12,560 nucleotides of DNA from Entrophospora sp. SA101 (GCA_958430865.1 CAUDNR010001101.1:62093-74652), one strand, 5' to 3'; positions 1-8,837 are shown, numbered from the stretch's first letter. Notes: a model not told the origin generated them from the letters alone. A program made the numbers and translations.

Positions 1-310
1 ATATATTATATCTATAAACTTTAGCCAGACTTTCAAGTTTGTGGATTGACAAATTTTGCCATTTCTTACCATACAGCATTTGCTAAATGAGAATGTAAGA
101 TTCCAGGTTTTGCAAATGCCCATTTTTTATGACAACTTATACATTCACCTTCATATATACCATTTCCTTTTCCTTAACCCTTGAATAAATTGCCTCCATA
201 CACCTGTAAATTGTCTGCCACAATTAATAGAATTGCTTGGTTCTTTTCTTGGTCTCTTGTTCATTATAAAAAAATTTGTTACATGAAAGTTTATTTATAT
301 ATAAGATTTG
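1..310. other. Intergenic sequence, no gene seen
   Basis: AT-rich sequence with no convincing coding frame on either strand. The open frames that start near 181 and 276 run into the 35-bp tandem repeat and owe their length to it. Confidence 0.6.
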
Positions 311-440
311 CAGAATTACAGAATTACAGGATTACAGATACATTTACATATTACAGAATTGCAGAATTACAGATACATTTACATATTACAGAATTACAGA
401 ATTACAGATACATTTACATATTACAGAGAATTACAGATTT
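311..440. repeat. 35-bp tandem repeat (minisatellite)
   Basis: The motif ACAGATACATTTACATATT recurs at 334, 369 and 404, a strict period of 35 bp. Between copies lie short sub-repeats of ATTACAGA. About 3.3 units are visible, with single-base differences such as GAATTGCAG against GAATTACAG. Because 35 is not a multiple of 3, each copy shifts the frame, so the open frames through it are not evidence of a protein. The array ends about 45 bp before a splice-acceptor-like TTTACAG (479-485) that opens the decayed gene downstream. Confidence 0.85.
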
Positions 441-485
441 TGGCACTTGGTTGCTAGATACAACTTCTGTAAATCTGATTTACAG

Positions 486-1673
486 ACAGCATCATTAGAG
501 GGGACACATCAGTCTTAGATATTTCAGAATCAGGTTATGATCCATCAGAACAAGCTGATTCTGTTGAATTAGATTTAGATATTAAAGATTCTAGTCCCAA
601 ATTATCTTCATTTTCATTTCTTGTTGGATCTCCAGAATCTGATGATGAAGGATCTCAGTCACTTTCATAATTAGGATCTCAATCACTTTCAGATACTTGA
701 TAAGTTTATTGCAAATAATAGTTTGAACTTTTTTCCTTACAAATATTACTATTTCATATACTTAATATTTATTTAATTTATAATAACGACAATCAGGATT
801 ATCCCACTATCATCTGATGAGGAAGATATTGAACTAAAATAATACAAGCAATAATTAAATTTGTAGTTTGATAAATTTGAGGATATGTTATTGGATCTTG
901 GTTGTTCTTTACATATTGTGTGTTCTTTGCATAAAGTAAAATTTGGAAAATTAGAAAATTATCATTTATAAATTTGTAAAAATGTAGAAATCAAGAAATT
1001 AAAATTTATAAAAAAGACAAATATCATTGATCACATTACATTGCAACATAATTGTGATGTTAAACAAACACTATTGATCCCTGAAATTCTTGGTAATACC
1101 AATGTTCACTTTGTCTGGTTTTGTTGCAGTATGCCCATATCATTTCTAACAAAAATTTTCCAACTAATCATCTTTTGAATCCACAAGAATAAGATCAGTG
1201 GCATACAATAACAGTGTTTGTACAGGACCCACCAATTAATGGAAAATCTGCTAAGATAGCACCATTTGTCTACTAACAAACAGCTCCAACAAAAATGTCT
1301 TTTGTTTTTCCATTCAGATACAAAATTGACAAGGTTATGTCCACATCTGGGTCAATTCTTATAGTTTAAGGCCTATTAAAGATGGATCTGTTATCAAAAG
1401 GATAGAAATTTGCTTACTGTACTTGCTGCAATCATCTGCTGCAATAATTTTTGCAAATTCTGATCAGGATGCTCATTTATCACAATGTTGTGCCAAGTGA
1501 TGCTTGTAAATTCTTTTAATGACATATTTGATTTTTTTGCTTTTAAATATTAATTTTCAGCAGCTTTTGCATAGAAGAGTCTTTTGTTGATGCTTTTATT
1601 GAAATTTAAATTATTATCATCATCATCACCATCACCAGATCTTCAAATGTTTGATGAAAATGACTTTTTTTGA
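486..1673 (+). pseudogene. Decayed multi-exon gene with TAA/TAG interruptions, family unknown
   Basis: Four coding-like blocks lie in order. Block 1 (486-700) follows an acceptor TTACAG and encodes an acidic Ser/Asp-rich stretch (ISESGYDPSEQ, then GSPESDDEGSQSLS) up to a TAA at 668 and a TGA at 698. Block 2 (about 797-1092) follows AATCAG, starts IIPLSSDEEDIELK, and carries stops at 840, 852, 864 and 969. Block 3 (1130-1505) follows TTGTTGCAG, contains NGKSAKIAPFVY and KMSFVFPFRYKIDKV, and has stops at 1190, 1274, 1367, 1403 and 1445. Block 4 (1561-1673) follows ATTTTCAG, joins block 3 in phase, has a TAG at 1572 and ends at a TGA. All internal stops from block 2 on are TAA or TAG, and no frameshift is needed within a block. 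The block 2/3 junction (donor at 1093, acceptor to 1129) is out of phase, so at least one indel is likely. It could be an old transposon gene or a degenerate host gene. No domain was recognised. Confidence 0.5.
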
Positions 1674-2258
1674 TTTGCCTTTTTGAAGGTCTACATGAAT
1701 AACATTTTTATCATCAAATATTTATTCACCACAAAAAAAAATCAGTTGTGCAAAATGCATACAATAATCATATCTGATTATAAAAAATATAAACAAACTC
1801 TGTATTTTATTAATACCCATTATTTTCAATAATTGTTTTAACTCGATCTCATTAGGGTATCATTATAATTTTGTGATAAGATCTTTTTCATTGAGATACT
1901 TTTTGATAGTGCAAGGCACTTTTGTTCTATGAAGACCAATGATTTCAACATGATAACTTTCAGTTAAATTTTTTCAAAATTATTAAGTCATATTACATCA
2001 GGAAATTTTTTCTGATGTGGATTTATATAATTATTACACTATTTATGTAAGTTTACAGCAGACCCCATAATATTATGCAAAATTTATACAAAAATTATGC
2101 AATAATTACATTCAGCAATATTACATAATTTTCTATGCAAATGCCAATTGAATTCACCAGAAAATTTCCAGAAGAAATAGTTTTTCCAGTCATGAAGAAA
2201 AAAAGGAAATAGTGTAATGTAAAAAAACTCTTTTAATATAAAATGAGTTTATTTAAAT
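1674..2258. other. Intergenic AT-rich sequence
   Basis: Nothing supportable is seen here. Poly-T and poly-A runs and short AT-rich words dominate, with no coding frame of useful length and no recognisable RNA gene. Confidence 0.5.
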
Positions 2259-2568
2259 ATGGATTTGATAGAAGTAGCTCAAGATCAAGAGGCTCAATGT
2301 ATGTTTATAAATAACAATTCTCCTGATGCCTTCTTTCTTTGTATAAAAAAAAATATTTATTTATTTTGATATTTGCAGTTTACAAATAAATGATTTATTA
2401 AATCCAGAAGAAATCTCAATCACAATTAATATTTTTGATGCTGAGCTTGCTGAATGGAATCAATAGTTTCAAACAAAGTGGTTATTTGAATACAAATAGC
2501 TTCATTATGACCAATTTGCTCAAGAAGGTTTATAATAAAATTATTTATTTCTAATGTCTGATGTATGA
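2259..2568 (+). pseudogene. Small coding-like fragment, probably decayed
   Basis: An ATG at 2259 opens MDLIEVAQDQEAQ and runs into a good donor GTATGT at 2299. An acceptor TTTGCAG ends at 2378. Downstream, the most protein-like frame reads LQINDLLNPEEISI and then FDAELAEWNQ to a TAG at 2464. The donor leaves phase 1 while that frame needs phase 2, so the simple splice is one base out. The same frame continues past the TAG with TAG at 2497 and TAA TAA at 2533-2538 before a TGA at 2566, much like the interruptions in 486-1673. The opposite strand also carries an 82-codon open frame here, so coding status is uncertain. No family was recognised. Confidence 0.3.
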
Positions 2569-2634
2569 CATTATTAAAATTTTGATATTCAATTAGGTTC
2601 AAAAAATATAAATAAAAAGTCAGCAATAAAATGT

Positions 2635-2656
2635 ATATATATATATATATATATAT
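2635..2656. repeat. (AT)n microsatellite
   Basis: An uninterrupted AT dinucleotide run of about 22 bp, flanked by AT-rich sequence. It creates the IYIYIY stretch in the minus-strand open frame over it. Confidence 0.85.
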
Positions 2657-2659
2657 TAA

Positions 2660-3430
2660 AAAGATTTGTTTCAAAATAATAAAATAATTTTCTAATGGGA
2701 ATTCCTAATTTTGTTATACACTTAAGAAATTAAGTAAATCCTGCAACAATTTTTTTTTCATAAAATATTTTTACAACATATCAATATATTGTTTTATTAT
2801 TATTTGTATTATTTATTTCCTTTTTTTTATTAATAGATAAAAGTTCTTTACAATAAAAAAGTTAATGAACATTCAAAATTTGTAACACGAAAACTTTATT
2901 GCATTTGGACATTACTCTCGAATTTAAAAAAATCTATGAAAAGAAAATTTGAGACAAATTTTTTACTTTACATGAATTTATTCCCTTTTTAAAGCTGTGG
3001 TGGTTTTTAAAAAATCTGACATGTGGATCACATTATATTTCAAATTTTTTTAACTTTTGAGTATAGATGATCCGCACTGTACAATAATTGTTTCAGCAGA
3101 GTTTCACATTTGGGGGTTTCGACAATTGGCAGAATTTCAGCAGGTTACACACCAATTATTCATAGAGTTTCAGCAGTCGTTAAGGAAGTTTTGGCAAGCA
3201 ACCTTAAATGTAACGCCTAATATGATTGTCCGAGGTCCTAATTTTATACATACTAATACAGTGATATTTTAACCCTTGAAAATCACTTCCGGATTTGCCA
3301 TTATTTGATGTAATCACGTGAAAGAGGTTTATTTTTAAAAAAAAAAAATAAAAAATTAAAAACAACATAGAATAATATATATTTAATAATTTAAAACAAA
3401 TCTAAAAAAATTTAAATAGACGCTATAAAT
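2660..3430. other. Upstream region of the UBE2S-type gene, repeat-like, no gene supported
   Basis: This stretch is AT-rich up to about 3050. A less AT-rich segment (about 3057-3330) then carries two near-copies of GA(A/G)TTTCAGCA, at about 3132 and 3168, and an open frame that lacks an ATG. It ends near a CTTCCGG word and a TCACGTGA palindrome at 3314. That mix looks like transposon-derived debris. The final 100 bp before the ATG at 3431 are A/T-rich and end in TATAAAT directly against the start codon, too close to act as a normal TATA box for that ATG. Confidence 0.4.
3314..3321. promoter_or_regulatory. TCACGTGA palindrome (E-box-like) upstream of the UBE2S-type gene
   Basis: A perfect 8-bp palindrome centred on CACGTG, about 110 bp before the ATG at 3431. 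CACGTG is the classic bHLH factor site, for example Cbf1 in yeasts. The same octamer occurs at 9188 and 12549 beside transposon-like sequence, so it may be a repeat-end signature rather than a promoter element of this gene. Confidence 0.35.
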
Positions 3431-4372
3431 ATGGTAATTTCTATTTCTATTTCCATATATTTATCTTTTTAAAATTTTGCTCTTGTTCTTTAAATATATA
3501 ACTTATTGTATTGTATCTATAACTGTATATATGTACGTGTATTTCTCTCTGTACTTTTTCTTTGTCTCTCTCTGTCTGTTTCTCTCTCTTTATTTATAAT
3601 TATAGTCAGCTATCGAAAACATTTCACCAGCCATTATCAAAAGAATATCAAAAGAATTAAACATTCTTGTTGCACAGCCTCCAGAAGGAATTAGAGTTAT
3701 TGTCAATGAACTAGATGTTTGTGATATTCAAGCCTGGATATTAGGACCTGGTCGGTTAACTAATTACTTTAATTTCAAATGATCTTTTTATAAAATGATG
3801 ATGATATTGATCTTTTACTTTTCTTTTTGAAATTATATATGCAGAGGGAACACCTTATGAAGGAGGAATGTTTAAGATCAAAGTGGTACTAGGAACTGAT
3901 TTTCCATCAGTACCTCCAAAATGTAATTGCAAACTAATTAATCAATCGATCGATCAATCAATCAATCAATCGATTATTTAATTAATTATATGATTTTAAT
4001 TATATAATTTAATTTAATTAATACGAATTCTTGAAAAAGTAATAATTTACTAATTATTACTACTACTAATACATGTGTTTTTCAATATATTAATAACATC
4101 ATATATCAATATGAACATCGAATCAACAGGCTACTTCATGACCAAAATCTTTCATCCAAATGTATCAAAATCTGGTGAAGTTTGTGTAAATACCCTAAAA
4201 AAAGATTGGAATAAAGACTTTGGAATTGAGAGAATTTTTTTGGTAATAAATAATAATTATAAGATTATACTTGTATATAATATTTAGGTCTTGACTTATT
4301 ATTGACATTTATTATTCATTATTCATTAATTATATCAATTATAATTATTCATGAATGATTATTTAATATTCC

Positions 4373-4409
<37 letters not shown>

Positions 4410-5226
4410 GACTGTAAAATGTCTCTTGATTTTTCCTAATCCAGAATCTGCACTTAACGAAGAAGCTGGTAAATTACTTTTAGAGGAATATGAGGAATAC
4501 GCTAAATATGCTATTATGATGACAAAAATTCATGCTCAAAACAAAATATCGGAATTTTTTACAAACAATAATCATAACAGTAACAGTCGTAACAGTAATA
4601 ATCATAACAGTAATAGTCATAATAATAATAGCCATAACAACAATAATAGCAGTAATGGTACTATACCAAACAATTTTAGTAGTAGCAATATTAGCAATAA
4701 TAACAATAATAATAGTAATGCTACTACAACAACCACTAATCCTATCACATCTATTAGTAATACTATGATAACTTCCGCCACATCATCATCATCATCTACA
4801 TCAACAATAACTATAACAAATTCATCTTCATCTTCACCCTCACTTTCATCTCCACTACCAAAGAAATTTATCTCATCATCATCGTCATCATCATTACCAT
4901 CATCTACTACCATATCAACTACTACTACCCCTACCCCTACCCCTACTACTACAAATATGGCACAAACTAAAATGACAATAAACACTAATAACAACACTAA
5001 CAACAACAACAATAACATGACGATGATCACAACTCCACTAGCTCCATCTCAATCAATCAACGAATCAACAACATCTCACTTAAGCATAAAGAAGAATCCT
5101 ACAGCTTCTATCTCATCCGATAATTCAAATCTCTCAAATATAACACCAAAGAAACGAGTTGCATCTAGTGATAAGAAATTAGATAAGAAACAAGCTGATA
5201 AAAAAAGAAGTATGAAAAGACTTTAA
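3431..5226 (+). CDS. UBE2S: Ubiquitin-conjugating enzyme E2, UBE2S type (APC/C chain-elongating E2), five exons
   Basis: Exons are 3431-3433 (the ATG alone), 3606-3750, 3845-3922, 4130-4242 and 4411-5226. Spliced, they give 384 aa with phases 0, 1, 1, 0. The UBC core spans residues 1 to about 160. It begins [19 protein letters not shown], then [10 protein letters not shown], the HPN motif (84-86) and the active-site cysteine C94 in [12 protein letters not shown]. It continues with [20 protein letters not shown] and the C-terminal helices to TKIHA. Order and spacing match human UBE2S, an E2 that extends Lys11-linked ubiquitin chains on substrates of the anaphase-promoting complex. Residues about 164-357 form an Asn/Ser/Thr-rich linker. 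A basic tail (about 358-384) carries PKKRV, repeated KK pairs and the final residues KRSMKRL, resembling the human end KRALRRL that binds the APC/C. Human UBE2S has 222 residues, so nearly all the extra length is the linker. Family and core exons are secure. Two points are less certain: the exon 2 donor GTCGGT is weak, and a Cys made at the exon 3/4 junction replaces the usual Gly in PPKGYF. A possible AATAAA signal lies at 5242. Confidence 0.93.
3945..3975. repeat. ATCA/ATCG tetranucleotide repeat in intron 3 of the UBE2S-type gene
   Basis: A run of ATCA and ATCG units lies within the intron 3923-4129. It is a short intronic microsatellite. Confidence 0.7.
4378..4406. repeat. (AT)n microsatellite abutting the last splice acceptor of the UBE2S-type gene
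   Basis: A pure AT run occupies the end of intron 4 (4243-4410) and reaches to within a few bases of the acceptor GAAG at 4407-4410. It takes the place where a polypyrimidine tract would normally lie. Confidence 0.85.
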
Positions 5227-6133
5227 TATGAAAGAAAATATAATAAAATAATTATTATCATAATTATCAATCAATTTAAGGTTTTAAAAATTTAATTAAA
5301 CTTAAATTTATATAAAAAAAAACAATATATATAAAAATATAGATTAGGATATATTTTTTTAGTTAAGTTTTTTCATTTTTTTTTTATTTTCACTTTATTA
5401 TCTCTATAGAATACAAAATATTAGAAGATTGATATTAGCATTAGTGCTTATCACTTGCGATTATTACAAGATATATTATACACTTTACACTCACATCCTC
5501 TTCCTCAAATCATCATTGCAGAAACAAAAAAAACCCTAGTTAATCGTTGATTATTAATCAAATCCTTTTTTTCATTTATTATATTACTGCATAAAATTGA
5601 AATTCCCATTTCTCTTTGTATTCATCAGATTAATTCTACGGTTATAAACACAAGGCTTTCTTTGAGTTTCAATTTTCATACTTCAAATATTCATTCTTCT
5701 ACCATTTTAAATTTAAGACTAACCCTTATTTCTCTCTCTGTTTTTTTATTATTGTTATTGATTTCTTTTAATACGTTAAAAATTCTTAATTTGAATTTTT
5801 ATAGTGGTAAAATATTATTTGTTTATTTGCTTATTATGTAAAAGAAAAAATTATATAACAAATATAAAAAAATTTTTGAATAATAATAAATAAAAAATTT
5901 ATTAGTATTTTTTCTCGCTTATAAATAAAACTATATTAAAAATAAATAATTAACTAATTTACAGGGTTAATGATATTTATGAAATACATCAGCTAATAAT
6001 TTATCAAAGATTCTAAAATAAACAATATACGTGTACAAAATAATAATAAATTTATCAAGTCCTTGCTTGAGCAATATTATTTTAAGAAAACTAAAATAAT
6101 ATTAAGAAGTTTTTGATATTATTATCATTGGCA
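5227..6133. other. Convergent intergenic region
   Basis: This separates the 3' ends of two convergent genes, so it should hold both 3' UTRs and poly(A) sites. A candidate AATAAA lies at 5242, 16 bp after the UBE2S-type stop codon. The rest is AT-rich with T-runs. No coding frame or structured RNA gene is evident. Confidence 0.5.
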
Positions 6134-8837
6134 TTATTGTTGCTGGTTTTGTAAATGTTGCTGTTGTAACTGCTGCTGTTGTATTTGCTGTTGTTGTAAC
6201 TGCTGCTGTTGTATTTGCTGCTGCTGTAGATGATGCTGCTGTAGATGCTGTAGATGCTGTTGCTGTATATGCTGCTGCTGTTGTTGCTGTTGTAATTGTC
6301 GTTGTTGTTGTTGTCGTATTTGAAGTTGTTGTAATTGAAGTTGTTGCTGATGCTGTTGCTGTTGCTGATGCTGTTGCTGCTGCTGCTGCTGTTGTTGTAA
6401 TTGCAGTTGATATTGAATTTGAATTCGTCGATTTAAAATTGCAGCAAGTTGATTTTGTGTTATGCTATTTCCCACCGCACCACCACGTTGAACATAAGTT
6501 ATAGGAGGACGTTGATTTGTAGCTACGTTCATGGTAGCATTTTGTTGTATGGCAGCTATGTTAGGACGTTGGTTTACATTTTGTTGTATGGAAGTCACTG
6601 AAGGATGTTGATTTGCAGCCATGTTTGTAATAGGAATAGCATTTTGTTGCATCCCAGCTATAGGTGGACGTTGATTTGTAGTTATGTTCATGATAGGAAT
6701 AATGTTTTGTTGTTGTATGTTAGTTGGTGCTATATTTGTTGGTAAGTAATTGCCAGGATTGTTACTGTTAATGGTGTTGTTAATAATAGCGTTGTTAATA
6801 GTGTTGTTAATAGTGTTGTTAATAGTGTTGTTAATAGTGTTGTTAATAGTGTTGTTAATAGTATTTGGAAAATTATTTGGTAAGTTGTTAAGACTATTAT
6901 TATTATTGATGGTGATATTATTGTTATTATTATTATTAACATTAATCATATTATTCACGGAATTGCTCTGATTATTTAATTTCGCTATATATTTTTTCTT
7001 TTCAATAATATCAAGAATGTCTGAAATATATATAATGTCATGATTATTACCCTTATCGTCACTATAATATAAATGTTGGGTTTTTGGTTTTTCAGAAGAA
7101 TTTTTCAATGCCATTGTTGAATTGTCTGATTGAGATAGTTGTCGTTTTAACTGCTGTAACTGCTGTTGGTGCGATTGTATTTGCTGCTGTAATTGCATTT
7201 GTTGTGGTTGGGGCGTTTGTTGTGGTTGTAATTGGGGCGTTTGCTGTAACTGTTGTTGTCTTTGCTGTTGTTGTAATTGTCGTTGTTGTAATTGAGATGT
7301 TTGTTGTAATTGGGGTGATTGCATTAATTGGGGTGATTGTATTAATTGAGGTGATTGTATTAATTGAGGCGATTGCTGTAACTGAGGCGATTGCGGTAAT
7401 TGAGGTGATTGCTGTGTTTGTTGTTGTGGTAGCTGTTGCAACCTTTGTTGTTGTTGTAGTTGTAGCAATTGATGTTGCCTTTGTTCCCGCGACAACTGTT
7501 CTTGTAATTGTTTATATTGGAATTGCAACTCCAACTTTTTTTGTTGTTCACGTTTTGTTTGGTCAGCAAAATGAGCAGCCAATTGATATGGGTCCGATGT
7601 ATTAATATTAGTATCAATTTGTTTTCGATAACTATGAAGCTCTTTACACAAATCGTTAATATCTTTCTGAGAAATTCCATGAGTTGGATCTGAATCATAT
7701 TCTATTTTGTTATTAAGAGCCAATAACAGAACCAAGGGATTCAAAAAATTTCCAAAAATATCTTTACTTTCAAACATTTGTCTAATAATAATAATGTTAT
7801 TATTAGAGAATAAATAAGAAAAGAAATAAAAGTTATGATTGTAGAATTTTTTATCGATTAATCTACTTACTTAATTATTGCTTTCGATTCATGTAATTTT
7901 ATCAAAAATTTTTTATCATCAAGTAATGCTCTTTTACCATCGTCAGAAAATTCTTTTTCACTACAATTATAGATAATAACTTCGTATTTATTTTTACCAG
8001 GTTCTTCATAGAAACAAGCAATAGTATATAATTTGTATGTCTTATTATCTATTCATATATGAATACACACATGTATAAAGTATGTATATATTATATACTT
8101 GCTTTTGAAAAATAAATATATAAGAATATATATAAAAGACATACCAATTGGATCAGTGTAATCTCTAATAAATCTAATATTCCTAAATAAATTTTTAGTT
8201 ACTTTCTTGTTAGAATTAGAATTAGGTTTCCCTATTTAAATATATAAATAATTAGATATATATGTATTTAATTTTCAAATAAAAATAAAAATTTTATCTG
8301 ACCTTTTCCTTTATTAATGTTAAGAAGAAGAAGTCGGTCATTTATTGAATTATTTCTATTATTACGAATAAATGGTATTTGTGAATGTATAGTTTTAATT
8401 TTTTTAGATGCATTCGACTATTAACATATATGTGAGATAGATTGAACGTGTTAGGTGTAGGTCTCGTTAATATATATGGATATGCAAAAAAAAATAGAGA
8501 AAATAAACAAGCCTCATCGTTTTTCATGAATTTCAATTTATCATATTTTGCTTTTTCTAGAGCTTCTTGCTCCAATTCATATGAATTCAATCGATATGGT
8601 TTTCTTTTTAATTTGCGATGTCTAGGTGGCTTGTCTACATTATCCTTTGTTGGATCGTATTTCTGCATTCCTTGAAATGAGGAATTTGGATCAAGATCCA
8701 AGTTGGGATGTAATTTAAGCTAATTAACATGTAAACTTCATAATTAGTATAATTATTATAAATTTAAATTTTAGGAAATGGAAATAGACAAGTACCAATT
8801 TTTCTGCCTCATGTTTTATGGTTATTTCAGGCGTCAT
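6134..8837 (-). CDS. Gln/Asn-rich protein, six exons, family unrecognised
   Basis: Exons on the minus strand are 8837-8796, 8719-8513, 8417-8303, 8231-8145, 8048-7871 and 7781-6134. Joined, they stay in frame for 758 aa and stop at TAA 6136-6134. Residues 1-285 are non-repetitive: MTPEITIKHEAEKL, a basic segment KPPRHRKLKRKPYRLN followed by a charged helix (about 60-80), then FRNIRFIRDYTDPID, TIACFYEEPGKNKYEVII, and a hydrophobic FLNPLVLLLAL near 220. Residues about 287-436 are Gln-rich with a QSPQL hexapeptide series. A charged island follows (about 437-490), then an Asn-rich block with tandem NTIN, diverged NQRPP repeats, and a Gln/Leu-rich C-terminus. Basic N-terminus plus Gln-rich tail is typical of transcription co-regulators such as Mediator or SAGA subunits, but no diagnostic domain was found and no name is given. 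The exon 2 to 3 junction is the weak point: staying in frame requires a GC donor (8512-8511). The other introns use GT-AG. Confidence 0.75.
6174..6410 (-). repeat. CAA/CAG repeat region coding the C-terminal poly-Gln tract
   Basis: Mixed CAG and CAA codons with interspersed Leu, His and Ile encode a nearly pure Gln/Leu tail. Codon mixing shows an old or purified tract rather than a recent pure trinucleotide expansion. Confidence 0.8.
6788..6862 (-). repeat. 12-bp tandem repeat coding (NTIN)n
   Basis: Six or more near-identical 12-bp units (TTAATAGTGTTG on the plus strand) encode consecutive Asn-Thr-Ile-Asn. Third positions are also identical, pointing to recent slippage or unequal exchange. 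The unit is a multiple of 3, so copy number can change without a frameshift. Confidence 0.85.
7305..7422 (-). repeat. 18-bp coding repeat giving QSPQL hexapeptides
   Basis: Repeats of about 18 bp (ATTGGGGTGATTG and variants on the plus strand) encode a run of Gln-Ser-Pro-Gln-Leu-X units with X = Ile, Met, Pro or Gln. Units differ by a few bases, so this array is older than the NTIN array of the same gene. Confidence 0.8.

Noticed and set aside
311..440. CRISPR-like array
   Set aside because: The repeats are contiguous tandem units without unique spacers, and the host is eukaryotic.
181..518. Two overlapping plus-strand open frames of about 80-105 codons
   Set aside because: They run through the 35-bp tandem repeat, are rich in the same Tyr/Ile/Thr words in both frames, and one lacks an ATG.
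2426..2674. Minus-strand open frame of 82 codons
   Set aside because: Its N-terminal part is the translated (AT)n microsatellite, and the rest overlaps a more protein-like plus-strand frame. No splice or promoter support.
3057..3272. 71-codon plus-strand frame
   Set aside because: It starts at TTG, has no recognised motif, and contains near-duplicated GAGTTTCAGCA words typical of repeat debris.
4532..5030. Open frames on both strands across the Asn/Ser/Thr linker
   Set aside because: They are shadows of low-complexity codons in exon 5 of the UBE2S-type gene and give runs of Ile/Val/Leu only.
5530..5537. Telomere-like AAACCCTA word
   Set aside because: A single copy with no tandem array.
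6730..7698. Several plus- and minus-strand frames across the Gln/Asn-rich exon
   Set aside because: Poly-Leu/Val or Thr/Leu translations of the repeat in other frames; the minus-strand Gln/Asn frame is continuous with five upstream exons.
6134..8837. Naming the Gln-rich protein as a SAGA (SPT20) or Mediator (MED15) subunit
   Set aside because: Only the Gln-rich tail and a basic helix are reminiscent; I could not see the core SPT20 domain or a KIX domain.
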